Shown: positions 1 through 7,822 of the stretch, piece after piece
Position numbering within the stretch: position 1 is the first letter of the stretch
Layout: every line of letters starts with the position of its first letter
Assembly: GCA_934636865.1 (NCBI GenBank)
Contig: CAKUBI010000013.1
Coordinates: 1 to 45,817, forward strand
Direction: 5' to 3'
From: an uncultured Oscillospiraceae bacterium
GTDB lineage: Bacteria > Bacillota > Clostridia > Oscillospirales > Oscillospiraceae
DNA: 45,817 nucleotides
The notes under the pieces: model-generated
What the model saw: only the letters and a program-made list of their open reading frames with translations
Told to the model about the DNA's origin: nothing
The model's database searches: none
Translations under genes and position numbers: made by a program

Positions 1-2
1 GG

Positions 3-78
3 TGGAGCTGGTAGACGGATTCGAACCCCCGACCTACTGATTACAAATCAGTTGCTCTACCAGCTGAGCTATACCAGC
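3..78 (-). tRNA. tRNA-Thr (anticodon UGU)
   Basis: The minus strand folds as a complete 76-nt tRNA. The acceptor arms GCTGGTA and TACCAGC pair, the discriminator is T, and CCA is encoded in the genome at 5-3. The anticodon stem ACTGA/TCAGT encloses the loop TTTGTAA, which gives anticodon TGT (threonine). The T-arm carries the usual GGTTCGAATCC. It diverges from the small-gene cluster at 157. The upstream side of the tRNA (79-156) is short. Confidence 0.97.
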
Positions 79-156
79 ATCGCAGCAACAGAGTGTATGT
101 TAGCAGACTTTCTTCTGTTTGTCAAGCATCGTTTTTGAAAAAAAGGAGGAAATTTC

Positions 157-360
157 TTGAATCTTGAAAATCGGCGGCGCACCGCCGCCTGGAGGGACCG
201 CCCGCTCGCGGTCTGCTCGCTCTGCGCGCAGGAGATCCACGCGGGCGAAACGCTCTGGTACCGCAACGGACAGGCCGTCTGCCCGGACTGCTTCCCGCGC
301 TTTGCGCGCGAGGAGCTCAGGGCCTTTGAATACATACTTGGAGAGGAGACCGCCAAATGA
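157..360 (+). CDS. Small zinc-knuckle protein, 67 aa
   Basis: Function not recognised. The 67-residue product has two CxxC pairs, CSLC near residue 20 and CPDC near residue 42, with about 18 residues between them. This is the layout of a small zinc ribbon or treble-clef fold, so it probably binds one zinc ion and may contact nucleic acid or protein. The start is a TTG at 157, chosen because AAGGAGG lies about 8 bases upstream and no ATG is available. The stop overlaps the next start (ATGA at 357-360), so the two genes are probably translationally coupled. The two genes that follow encode a coiled-coil protein and a sigma region 4 protein, which suggests a small regulatory cassette. Confidence 0.75.
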   Translation: MNLENRRRTAAWRDRPLAVCSLCAQEIHAGETLWYRNGQAVCPDCFPRFAREELRAFEYILGEETAK

Positions 361-587
361 CGCTCTATCAGATGTCGTTTCTCTACCGCGAGGACGCGCT
401 GCGCCTGCGCATGCGCATCACGGTCCTGCGCGAGCAGGCGCGCACGGCGGACAGCGAGGAACGGCTGCGCCTGACGCGGCGCATCCTGGAGCTCGAACAG
501 CTGCTGCGTCAGTCGCGTGAGCTGGCGGAGCTGACGCAGCATTATTATGAAAGGGGATATCACCGCAGTGAAAAGTACACCCTATAG
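357..587 (+). CDS. Small coiled-coil protein, 76 aa
   Basis: Function not recognised. The product is a highly charged, almost wholly helical 76-residue protein rich in Leu, Arg and Glu with heptad-like spacing from about residue 12 to 62, so a coiled coil is likely. There is no signal peptide or membrane segment. Its ATG overlaps the stop of the zinc-knuckle gene by four bases and its 3' end overlaps the sigma-like gene, so the three genes form one coupled unit. It could be an adaptor for the sigma-like protein, but that is only inferred from position. Confidence 0.65.
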   Translation: MTLYQMSFLYREDALRLRMRITVLREQARTADSEERLRLTRRILELEQLLRQSRELAELTQHYYERGYHRSEKYTL

Positions 588-864
588 CATGCGCAACAAC
601 GAATTCTACGGCGACATGGCCGCGTGGATCGCCGCGCACGCTTCCGACAACGAAAGCGATCTCAAGCGGCTCAAGCGCAACCTGCGCCTTGCCCGCGAGG
701 AGGAGCTGACCGCGCGCCAGCGCGAGCTGCTGCGCCTTCGCTATGAGGAAAACATGACCGTCACCGAGATCGCCGCGGCCATCGGGCGGGACAAGTCCAC
801 CGTCTCGCGCACGCTCTCCCGCGCGCGCAGAAGGCTTTACAAATGCCTGCGCTATGGCATATAA
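568..864 (+). CDS. Sigma-70 region 4-like DNA-binding protein
   Basis: The C-terminal half has a clear helix-turn-helix of sigma region 4 type: ELLRLRYEENMTVTEIA, then GRDKSTVSRTLSRARRRL. This is the part of a sigma factor that reads the -35 element. Region 2, needed for -10 melting and core binding, is absent; the N-terminal 45 residues are only a charged helical stretch. It may therefore be a stand-alone transcription regulator rather than a full sigma factor. I chose GTG at 568 because AAAGGGG lies 11 bases upstream. An in-frame ATG at 547 has no visible ribosome binding site but would also be possible (105 aa). The gene overlaps the preceding coiled-coil gene. Confidence 0.75.
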   Translation: MKSTPYSMRNNEFYGDMAAWIAAHASDNESDLKRLKRNLRLAREEELTARQRELLRLRYEENMTVTEIAAAIGRDKSTVSRTLSRARRRLYKCLRYGI

Positions 865-931
865 TAAAGAAAACACCGAATGACCCCGTGGGCCGTCCGA
901 TGCGCCGCGGGATGAAACGAGGAGAGCTGCC

Positions 932-1813
932 ATGCTGCACAAGGCCATGCAAAACGAGCGCTCGCGCGTCGCGATCGCGGTGCTCGCCACCTTTCTCTAC
1001 GCGCTGGGCGTCAACCTCTTCATCGTACCCGCCGGGCTGTATTCCGGCGGTATGGTGGGGCTGAGCCAGGTCATCCGAACCGTCCTTGCGCAGCGCGTGG
1101 CGCTGCCTGCGGGCGTGGATATCGCCGGTATTCTCTATTTCCTTTTGAACGTGCCGATGCTCATCATCGGCTGGAAGGAGCTCGGGCGCGGTTTTCTCGT
1201 CCGCACGCTCATCTGCGTGGGCGCATCCTCCCTGTTTCTGAGCCTTATCCCCGCGCCGCTCGTGCCGATCCTTGACGAGCGGCTCGCCGCCTGCGTGGTC
1301 GGCGGTATCCTGTGCGGCTTCGCCCTCGGCCTTGCGCTCACCTGCGGCTGCTCGACCGGCGGGCTCGATATCATCGGCCTGTGCCTGAGTAAGCGCGGCA
1401 GCCGCTTCACGGTCGGGCGCTTCTCGATGAGCTTCAACGTGCTGCTCTATGCGGCCTGTGCGCTGCTGTTCGACATCCAGACCGCCGTTTACTCCGTCAT
1501 CTACACGGTTTTCTGCTCCCTCTTCATCGACCGCGGCCACCAGCAGAACATCAGCGTGCAGGTGCTCATCTTCACGCGCGACGAGGACCCCGAGCTGCCG
1601 CAGAATATCATGACCCGTCTGGGCCGCGGCGTGACGTACTGGCAGGGCAAGGGCGCCTACACGGAGAGCGACATGCGCGTGCTCTGCGTGTGCGTGTCGA
1701 AATTCGAGGTCGCCGAGCTGCAGGAGACGGTCCGCGAGCTGGACCCCAACGCCTTTTTCATCGTACAGGAGGGCGTGCGCATCGGCGGGAATTTTTTGCG
1801 CAAGGTTTCATAA
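932..1813 (+). CDS. YitT family membrane protein
   Basis: This 293-residue protein matches the YitT family (DUF161 membrane part plus C-terminal DUF2179). The N-terminal two thirds have about five hydrophobic helices with the family phrases GVNLFIVPAGLYSGGMVGLSQ and LTCGCSTGGLDIIGL. The C-terminal 90 residues, from about 205, form a soluble ferredoxin-like domain ending with IVQEGVRIGGNF. YitT proteins are inner-membrane proteins of unknown transport role. The start ATG at 932 has GGAG about 7 bases upstream. It follows the sigma-like gene by 67 bases. No convincing terminator separates it from the next gene, although a short hairpin occurs near 1861-1879. Confidence 0.9.
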   Translation: MLHKAMQNERSRVAIAVLATFLYALGVNLFIVPAGLYSGGMVGLSQVIRTVLAQRVALPAGVDIAGILYFLLNVPMLIIGWKELGRGFLVRTLICVGASSLFLSLIPAPLVPILDERLAACVVGGILCGFALGLALTCGCSTGGLDIIGLCLSKRGSRFTVGRFSMSFNVLLYAACALLFDIQTAVYSVIYTVFCSLFIDRGHQQNISVQVLIFTRDEDPELPQNIMTRLGRGVTYWQGKGAYTESDMRVLCVCVSKFEVAELQETVRELDPNAFFIVQEGVRIGGNFLRKVS

Positions 1814-1921
1814 AATATCCATCGGCGGCGCTTTGCGGCAGCAGGGCGCCGTTTTCCTTATCCCGGCGTGTCCGCCGGGGACGCACAGCGCCGGTTTTGC
1901 AAAAGCCCGCCGTGAATTTTA

Positions 1922-1950
1922 TTGCATTTTCAGGCCGGATGTGGTAGCAT
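1922..1950 (+). promoter_or_regulatory. Sigma-A-type promoter of the DUF4914 gene
   Basis: TTGCAT (1922-1927), a 17-base spacer and TAGCAT (1945-1950), the latter preceded by TGG as an extended -10. The start codon is 44 bases downstream at 1994. Base identity is seen directly; use in the cell is inferred. Confidence 0.65.
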
Positions 1951-1993
1951 TTATGCTAATCTTTTTCTTTTGGACCAGTGGAGGGATCCTGCC

Positions 1994-3892
1994 ATGTATG
2001 ACCCGTATTTTGGAAAATTTGACCTTGCGCCCGAGATCGCCGAGGCGCTGAAAAAATGCAAGTGCATCGCCTATGCCGAAACGAAGGAGGAGCTTGAGGA
2101 AATGGCCTACGGTCCGACCCACACCTCCCGCTACGACGTCGTTTACCCCATCGAGGGCAAGGGCACGGTGAAGGAGGCGGAGGTCGTTCGCTGCAAGAAC
2201 GGCTGCGTTGTGAACTTTATGGAGGATTACATGCGCCGCCGCGACCCGAACAGCATGGCCATCGGCGACGACCTGCCCACCGACAAGCCGCGCTTCAAGG
2301 ACCGCTTCGGCTACGATTTTGCGTCCCTGCGGCAGGAAACGCTCGACTGGCTCTCGAATCAGCAGATCATCATGCTGCCCTTTTCCGCAGGTCCGAACGG
2401 CCACGGCTACCCCAGCCTGATGGTCTGCCCGCTCAACGCCGCGTTTTTCGCGCTGTCGCTTGCCAACATGCAGGGCTTTATGAGCATCAACGACCTGCCC
2501 GAGCACTATACGCCGCGTGCCGTCATCTTCGTCGCGCCGCCCTTCCGCCACACGCACTTTGACGGAAAACAGGTCGTGGTGCACAACCGCTCGAAGGACA
2601 TGCACGAGGTCTGGGCCTATAACCTCTACCCCGGCCCGAGCGCGAAAAAGGGCGTTTTCTCGCTGCTGCTCGACATCGGCGAGCAGGAGGGCTGGGTCTG
2701 CTGTCACACGAGCGCGGCGATGGTCGAAACGCCCTATGAGTGCGAGGTCGTGTTCATGCACGAGGGCGCGTCCGGCGGCGGCAAGAGCGAGATGCTTGAG
2801 GATTTCCACCGCGAGGACGACGACAGGCTGCTCATCGGCACGCACACGGTCACGGGCGAAAAATACTATATGACGCTCGGCGAGGGGTGCAAGATCCACC
2901 CCATCGCCGACGATATGGCCTGCGCCCTCAAAAGCTTTCAGGACAGCGAGAGCGGCAAGCTCCGCATTCTCGACGCCGAGGACGGCTGGTTTCTGCGTAT
3001 GGACGGCATGAACGCCTACGGCAACAGTCCCCTTTACGAGCGCATCTGCATCCACCCGAGCGAGCCGCTGGTCTTTTTCAACATGGACGGCATTCCGGGC
3101 TCGACGTGCCTCATCTGGGAGCACGTGATCGAGTCGAACGGCAAGCCCTGCTCCAACCCGCGCGTCATCCTGCCGCGCCGCATGGTCGATAACATCGTGC
3201 CGGACACGGAGCCGGTCGAGGTGGACGTGCGGAGCTTCGGCGTGCGCATGCCGCCTTCGACCGCCAAGGACCCGAACTACGGCGTGATGGGCATGCTCCA
3301 GATCGTGCCGCAGTCGATCGCGTGGCTCTGGCGTCTCATTTCCCCGCGCGGATTCAAGAACCCCTCCATCGCCGATACGAACGCCGGCAGCGGCCTCAAG
3401 GCCGAGGGCGTGGGCTCCTACTGGCCGTTCGCCACGGGTCTTAAGGTGACGCAGGCAAACCTTCTGCTTGAGCAGATCCTCTCCGCGCCCAAGACGCTCA
3501 ACGTGCTCATTCCCAACCAGCACATCGGCGCGTATCACGTGGGCTTTATGGGCGAGTGGCTCTCGCGCGAATATCTCGCGCGGCACAGCGGCTTTGTGCG
3601 CGCAAGGCACTTGGTCCCCGCGCGCTGTCCGCTCTTTGGCTACGCGCTCGATGAGATGAAGCTCGACGGTCAGTTCATCCGCCAGACCTTCCTGCGGCCC
3701 GAGACGCAGTCGAAGCTCGGTCTCGAGGGCTACGACGCGGGCGCGAAGATCCTCACGGACTTCTTTAAGGAACAATTGCAGCAGTTCGTCTCCGGCGATC
3801 TCGACCCGCTGGGCCGCGAGATCATCGACTGCTGCCTGCACGACGGCACGCTGGACGATTACCTCGCCCTCACACCGATGAAGCTCAAATAA
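1994..3892 (+). CDS. DUF4914 family protein, PEPCK-like P-loop
   Basis: The 632-residue product resembles the DUF4914 family, whose members are cytosolic and have a core related to ATP-type phosphoenolpyruvate carboxykinase. A P-loop is visible at about residues 258-266 (GASGGGKSEM). The N-terminus (FGKFDLAPEIAEALKKCKC) matches what I recall of the family. No biochemical role is established for it. I chose ATG 1994 over upstream in-frame starts because GGAGGG lies 8 bases before it and the promoter at 1922-1950 would otherwise be inside the gene. The trmO gene follows after 18 bases and is probably cotranscribed. Confidence 0.8.
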   Translation: MYDPYFGKFDLAPEIAEALKKCKCIAYAETKEELEEMAYGPTHTSRYDVVYPIEGKGTVKEAEVVRCKNGCVVNFMEDYMRRRDPNSMAIGDDLPTDKPRFKDRFGYDFASLRQETLDWLSNQQIIMLPFSAGPNGHGYPSLMVCPLNAAFFALSLANMQGFMSINDLPEHYTPRAVIFVAPPFRHTHFDGKQVVVHNRSKDMHEVWAYNLYPGPSAKKGVFSLLLDIGEQEGWVCCHTSAAMVETPYECEVVFMHEGASGGGKSEMLEDFHREDDDRLLIGTHTVTGEKYYMTLGEGCKIHPIADDMACALKSFQDSESGKLRILDAEDGWFLRMDGMNAYGNSPLYERICIHPSEPLVFFNMDGIPGSTCLIWEHVIESNGKPCSNPRVILPRRMVDNIVPDTEPVEVDVRSFGVRMPPSTAKDPNYGVMGMLQIVPQSIAWLWRLISPRGFKNPSIADTNAGSGLKAEGVGSYWPFATGLKVTQANLLLEQILSAPKTLNVLIPNQHIGAYHVGFMGEWLSREYLARHSGFVRARHLVPARCPLFGYALDEMKLDGQFIRQTFLRPETQSKLGLEGYDAGAKILTDFFKEQLQQFVSGDLDPLGREIIDCCLHDGTLDDYLALTPMKLK

Positions 3893-3910
3893 GCAAAGGA
3901 CGGAACGCTC

Positions 3911-4603
3911 ATGGAACAGCACAGCATCAAGGTCATCGCCCGCATCCGCAGCGATTTTCCCGAAAAGTTCGGCATCCCGCGCCAGAGCGGCCTTGTGCCG
4001 GAGCTGCGCGCAAAGATCGTCTTTGAGCCGGAATTCCGCAATGCCGACGCGCTGCGCGGCATCGAGGGCTTTTCGCACCTGTGGCTCATCTGGCAGTTTT
4101 CCGCCGCCGTGCGCGACACCTGGTCGCCCACGGTGCGCCCGCCGCGCCTTGGCGGCAACGAGCGCATGGGCGTTTTCGCCACGCGCTCGCCGTTCCGGCC
4201 GAACGCCGTCGGCCTTTCCTGCGTGAAGCTCGAGGGCGTCGCGCAGGAAGATGGACTCGGCAGCGTGCTCATCGTCTCGGGCGCAGACCTGATGGATGGC
4301 ACGCCCATTTACGACATCAAGCCCTATCTCCCCTATGCCGACGCGCATCCCGAGGCTTTGGGCGGCTTCGCCCCCGCGGCGAAGGAGACGATCCGCGTCG
4401 AATGCGCGCCGGAGCTTCTTGAAAGCGTCCCGGAGCGGCAGCGCGCGGCGCTGCTCGGCGTGCTCGCGCAGGACCCGCGTCCGCAGTATCAGGATGATCC
4501 CAAGCGCGTTTACGGCATGAGCTTTGGCGGCTGGGACGTCAAATTCCGCGTGCAAAGCGGCACGCTCGAGGTCATGTCCTTAACGGGAAATAAACAAGAA
4601 TAA
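3911..4603 (+). CDS. trmO: tRNA t6A37 N6-methyltransferase TrmO
   Basis: The protein is 230 residues long and matches the TsaA/TrmO family, which methylates N6-threonylcarbamoyladenosine at position 37 of certain tRNAs using S-adenosylmethionine. Family marks visible are GFSHLWLIWQF near residue 54, the run of residues RPPRLGGNERMGVFATRSP from about 75, RPNAVGLS near 97, and LMDGTPIYDIKPYLPYAD near 130. The C-terminal 70 residues are the usual extra domain ending with FRVQSGTLEV. The start ATG at 3911 has AAAGGA upstream. The length is normal for two-domain TrmO. It shares the transcript of the DUF4914 gene by position. Confidence 0.92.
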   Translation: MEQHSIKVIARIRSDFPEKFGIPRQSGLVPELRAKIVFEPEFRNADALRGIEGFSHLWLIWQFSAAVRDTWSPTVRPPRLGGNERMGVFATRSPFRPNAVGLSCVKLEGVAQEDGLGSVLIVSGADLMDGTPIYDIKPYLPYADAHPEALGGFAPAAKETIRVECAPELLESVPERQRAALLGVLAQDPRPQYQDDPKRVYGMSFGGWDVKFRVQSGTLEVMSLTGNKQE

Positions 4604-4663
4604 AGACGCTGTTAAAGGAAAAAGCGCCCTCGCTAACGCGCTGTTAAGAGGCTCCCAAAGCGG

Positions 4664-4691
4664 TTGATATGAAAAATCGACGCGCTATAAT
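4664..4691 (+). promoter_or_regulatory. Sigma-A-type promoter of the oadG-like gene
   Basis: TTGATA (4664-4669), a 16-base spacer and a perfect TATAAT (4686-4691). The start codon is at 4726. The preceding 60 bases contain two copies of CGCTGTTAA (4607-4615 and 4639-4647) of unknown meaning. Confidence 0.75.
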
Positions 4692-4725
4692 GGTTCCAGA
4701 ATACATAAAAGGAGCGTATCCATCA

Positions 4726-4998
4726 ATGGAAGTTTCCAGCGTGTTTGTTGTCGTCATGGGTATGGGCGTCACCTTCGTGGGCCTGACCTGCATCATCTTT
4801 CTCACGATGCTCATGGGCAAGATTCTCTCCAGGCCCGAAGCGCCGAAGCCTGCCGCAGCAGCCGCTGCGAGCGCAGCTCCCGCCGTTCCGGCCGACGGTC
4901 TGACCGATGAGATCAAGGTTGCCATCATGGCGGCTATCGCCCAGCAGCCCGGCTTCAACATGGCGAATGTGACAAATGTCAGCATCCGCAGAATTTAA
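4726..4998 (+). CDS. OadG-like decarboxylase gamma subunit
   Basis: The 90-residue protein has one N-terminal membrane helix (FVVVMGMGVTFVGLTCIIFL), a flexible Ala/Pro-rich linker (about residues 40-60) and a short hydrophilic tail with DEIKVAIMAAIAQQ. This is the layout of the small gamma subunit of sodium-pumping biotin decarboxylases (oxaloacetate or methylmalonyl-CoA type), which assembles the membrane complex. I chose ATG 4726 because AAAAGGAG precedes it and the promoter -10 lies at 4686. An upstream in-frame ATG at 4669 would overlap the promoter. It stands alone here: no alpha, beta or biotin-carrier gene is adjacent, and a terminator follows at once. Confidence 0.8.
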   Translation: MEVSSVFVVVMGMGVTFVGLTCIIFLTMLMGKILSRPEAPKPAAAAAASAAPAVPADGLTDEIKVAIMAAIAQQPGFNMANVTNVSIRRI

Positions 4999-5024
4999 CT
5001 AGGATTTCCACTTCTTCCTTTAAC

Positions 5025-5060
5025 AGCAAAGAGGGCGGCCCGCAGCCGCTCTTTTTGCTA
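5025..5060 (+). terminator. Rho-independent terminator after oadG-like gene
   Basis: A GC-rich stem (GAG..CGGC paired with GCCG..CTC) with a CCGCA loop is followed by TTTTT. The flanking AGCAAA and TTTTTGCT extend the stem. Confidence 0.75.
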
Positions 5061-5105
5061 CTTCTGACAAAATTCCGCATTTTAGCGCAAATTTAGCAGC
5101 CGCTG

Positions 5106-5114
5106 TGCTATAAT
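5106..5114 (+). promoter_or_regulatory. Extended -10 promoter of the histidine kinase operon
   Basis: TGC directly precedes TATAAT (5109-5114), giving an extended -10. I see no good -35 at the proper distance. The kinase start codon is 66 bases downstream. Confidence 0.5.
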
Positions 5115-5179
5115 GCAGATAAGGCGCGGAAGAGCTCCTTCCCACCGTGCAATGTTCAGGAAAAGGAGAGGACGGCTGC

Positions 5180-6262
5180 ATGAAAATCACCGACCCGCGG
5201 CTGCGATGGCTGTACGACTTTCTTCTGACGATCACCTGCCTCGCCCTTGCCACGGTGCTGTGCACGCTGCTGCGCCAGCTTGACGACGGCAGCGGCTATG
5301 TGAACCTCATCTTTGTTCTGGCGGTAGCATGCATCTCGCGCTGGACCGAGGGCTACTTCTGGGGCATTTTCAGCGCCGTGTCCGGCGTCCTGTTCGTCAA
5401 CTACGTATTTACCTATCCCTACTGGGCGTTCAACTTCACCATCACCGGGTATCCGCTCACGTTCCTTGCGATGCTCGCCGTCTCGCTGATGATCAGCACG
5501 ATGAACACGAAGATCAAAAAGCAGGAAAAGCTCCGCATCGAAACGGAGAAGGAGGCCGTGCGCGCCAATCTTCTGCGCGCGATGTCGCACGACATCCGCA
5601 CGCCGCTCACGAGCATCGTCGGCAACACGGCCGCAATCCTCGATAACGAAGATTCGTTCTCTTCCGAGCAGAAGCGAAGGCTTCTGCAGGACGTGAACGA
5701 GGACGCGCAGTGGCTCATCCGCATGGTGGAAAACCTTTTGTCCATCACCCGCATGAGCGACGGTCAGGCCCGGATCGAAAAGGACTGCGAGGCTGCCGAG
5801 GAGATCGTCGCCGTATCGGTGAGCAAGTTCTCCAAGCGCTTTCCGGACATCCGCGTTTCCGTTGAGGTCCCGGACGAGGTGCTGATGGTCCCGATGGATG
5901 CGACGCTCATCCGTCAGGTCATCATGAACCTGCTGGAAAACGCCGCCATCCACGGAAACGGCGTGACGGAGATCTGCGTGCGCCTTTCGCGCGTGGACTG
6001 CCGCGCCTGCTTTTCCGTGAGCGACAACGGCGTGGGCATTCCGAAGGAAAAGCTTGCCAACATCTTCAAGGGCGGGCTTTCCGATGTGTCGCGCAGCAAT
6101 TTCGACATGAAAAAGAACATGGGCATCGGCCTTTCCGTGTGCTACACGATCGTCAAGGCGCACGGCGGCACGATGACCGCCGAAAATCAGGAGACAGGCG
6201 GCGCCTGCTTCCGCTTCTATCTGCCAATGGAGGAGGGCAAGACAAGTGAAATTGAAGGATAA
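5180..6262 (+). CDS. KdpD-like sensor histidine kinase, short form
   Basis: The 360-residue membrane kinase begins with a KdpD-type DUF4118 region of four close membrane helices (about residues 12-110). It then has a HisKA dimerisation domain with the phospho-acceptor His137 in MSHDIRTPLTS, and an HATPase domain with QVIMNLLENAAIHG, VSDNGVGIP and GIGLSVCYTI. Classical KdpD is about 900 residues with an N-terminal KdpD/USP sensor part; that part is absent here, so the signal read may differ from potassium. ATG 5180 was chosen because AGGAGAG lies about 10 bases upstream. The 3' end overlaps the response regulator gene by 17 bases, which implies translational coupling. Confidence 0.9.
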   Translation: MKITDPRLRWLYDFLLTITCLALATVLCTLLRQLDDGSGYVNLIFVLAVACISRWTEGYFWGIFSAVSGVLFVNYVFTYPYWAFNFTITGYPLTFLAMLAVSLMISTMNTKIKKQEKLRIETEKEAVRANLLRAMSHDIRTPLTSIVGNTAAILDNEDSFSSEQKRRLLQDVNEDAQWLIRMVENLLSITRMSDGQARIEKDCEAAEEIVAVSVSKFSKRFPDIRVSVEVPDEVLMVPMDATLIRQVIMNLLENAAIHGNGVTEICVRLSRVDCRACFSVSDNGVGIPKEKLANIFKGGLSDVSRSNFDMKKNMGIGLSVCYTIVKAHGGTMTAENQETGGACFRFYLPMEEGKTSEIEG

Positions 6263-6956
6263 GGTCCTGGTCGTCGAGGACGAACAGAACATCAGCAATT
6301 TTATTTCAACGGTACTCACCGCGAACGATTTCGACGTGCTGGTCGCGCAGACCGGCGCGGAGGCGATCTCGATGATCTCATCGCACTGCCCGGATCTCAT
6401 CATCCTTGATCTGGGCCTGCCCGATATGGACGGACAGACCATCCTCAAGGAGGTCCGCTCGTGGTCGAACCTGCCGATCATCGTCGTTTCGGCGCGCACG
6501 CACGAGCATGATAAGGTCGCCGCGCTCGATCTCGGCGCGGACGATTACATCGAAAAGCCCTTCGGCACGAGCGAGCTGCTCGCGCGCATCCGCACGGCCA
6601 TCCGCCACACGCGCACCCCGCTTGACAACGGCGAGATCGCCCAGTCCGGCAAGTTCACCGTGCGCGACCTGACGATCGACTACGACAAGCATCACGTGCT
6701 CGTCGGCGGCGAGGACGTGCACCTCACGCTCAATGAGTTCAAGATCGTGGCGCTGCTCGGCAAATACGCGGGCAAGGTGCTGACCTACGACTATCTCATC
6801 AAGCAGATCTGGGGTCCCAAGGCCAAGGCGGACAACCAGATCCTGCGCGTGAACATGGCCAACATCCGCCGCAAGATCGAAAAGAACCCCGCCTCGCCGG
6901 AGTATATCTTCACCGAGATCGGCGTGGGCTACCGCATGCTTGAGAGCAATGAATAA
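6246..6956 (+). CDS. KdpE/OmpR-type response regulator
   Basis: The 236-residue regulator has a receiver domain (residues 3-120) with acidic pocket residues VVEDEQ, the phospho-acceptor Asp55 in LIILDLGLPDMDG and the conserved lysine in EKPFG. A C-terminal winged helix of OmpR/PhoB type follows, with LTLNEFKIVALLGKYAGKV and the terminal VGYRM. Sequence features place it nearest KdpE. The start is a GTG inside the end of the kinase gene. No kdpFABC or trk gene is in the window, so the regulated genes are elsewhere. The operon ends at the terminator at 7015-7061; a smaller hairpin without a T run lies at 6962-6978. Confidence 0.92.
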   Translation: MKLKDKVLVVEDEQNISNFISTVLTANDFDVLVAQTGAEAISMISSHCPDLIILDLGLPDMDGQTILKEVRSWSNLPIIVVSARTHEHDKVAALDLGADDYIEKPFGTSELLARIRTAIRHTRTPLDNGEIAQSGKFTVRDLTIDYDKHHVLVGGEDVHLTLNEFKIVALLGKYAGKVLTYDYLIKQIWGPKAKADNQILRVNMANIRRKIEKNPASPEYIFTEIGVGYRMLESNE

Positions 6957-7014
6957 GGTTTTAAGGCCCCCGGCCTTATGATACCAGGGCGCACCGCGCC
7001 CCCACACAAATCAG

Positions 7015-7061
7015 CAGACGGCTCCTGTCATAGGGGATGACAGGGGCTTGTCTGTTTTTTT
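7015..7061 (+). terminator. Rho-independent terminator after the two-component operon
   Basis: CAGAC and CTCCTGTCAT pair with ATGACAGGGG and GTCTG around an AGGGG loop, with a small internal bulge, and TTTTTTT follows. This is a strong intrinsic terminator. Confidence 0.85.
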
Positions 7062-7752
7062 GCGCAGATTCCGCGCGCGGCATCCTCCTTCGCATGACGG
7101 CGGGGACATTTGCATACGCTCTACCAAAACCGATCAAGGAGGATATGCAGATGCTCTTTCCCATGACCCGTTCCAAACGGCAGACTGCAAAGCCCAGGCG
7201 CGCGCCGCGCTTTCTCGTGCTCAGGCGCAGGTGGCTGGCGCTGGCCGCGGCAGGGCTCGCGGTCATCGCCGTGTTCGCCGCCGTCAACTATCCCGCCGCC
7301 GTCAGCGCCGCGGCGGCATCGCGGCAGCTGCCCATCTACTGCGTGCAGCGTGACCAGAAGGTGTGCTCCATCTCCTTCGACGCCGCCTGGGGCGCGGACA
7401 ACACGCAGAAAATTCTCGACGTGCTGAAAGAATACGGCGTGACGTGCACGTTTTTCGTCGTGGGCAACTGGGCCGACCAGTACCCCGAGCAGGCCCGTGC
7501 CATCGTCGAGAGCGGCAATGAGCTTGAAAACCACTCCAACGCGCACGACCACTTCAATTCTCTCTCCGCCGACGAGATCATCGCAGACGTAAACACCTGC
7601 AACGACAAGATCGAAGCGCTGACGGGCGCGCGCCCCACGCTCATCCGCTGCCCCTTCGGCGAGTACGACGACCATGTCATCTCCGCCATCCGCTCGATCG
7701 GCATGGAGCCGATCCAGTGGGACGTGGAAGCGCTGGCAGCGGCTGGAAGCGC

Positions 7753-7778
7753 CCGCGGCGGAAAATTTTCCGCCGCGG
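7753..7778 (+). terminator. Terminator hairpin inside the truncated deacetylase frame
   Basis: A perfect 26-base palindrome with arms CCGCGGCGGAAAA and TTTTCCGCCGCGG. The following CTTGCATTTCCGTCTTTT is only moderately T-rich. It probably ended the intact deacetylase transcript before the deletion. Confidence 0.6.
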
Positions 7779-7779
7779 C

Positions 7780-7808
7780 TTGCATTTCCGTCTTTTCCAT
7801 GCTATATT
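7780..7808 (+). promoter_or_regulatory. Promoter of the marR-ABC exporter operon
   Basis: TTGCAT (7780-7785), a 17-base spacer and TATATT (7803-7808). The predicted transcription start falls about 7815, only some 8 bases before the MarR operator. Confidence 0.75.
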
Positions 7809-7822
7809 TTTTCCGTAAAAAG

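Noticed and set aside
1919..4555. An 878-codon open frame on the minus strand opposite the DUF4914 and trmO genes
   Set aside because: It spans two real plus-strand genes with conserved motifs, and its composition (Arg/Ala/His-rich) is typical of an antisense shadow.
7726..7752. Direct repeat GGAAGCGC at the end of the deacetylase as a deletion scar
   Set aside because: Slippage between direct repeats would leave one copy, but both copies remain, so this does not explain the truncation.
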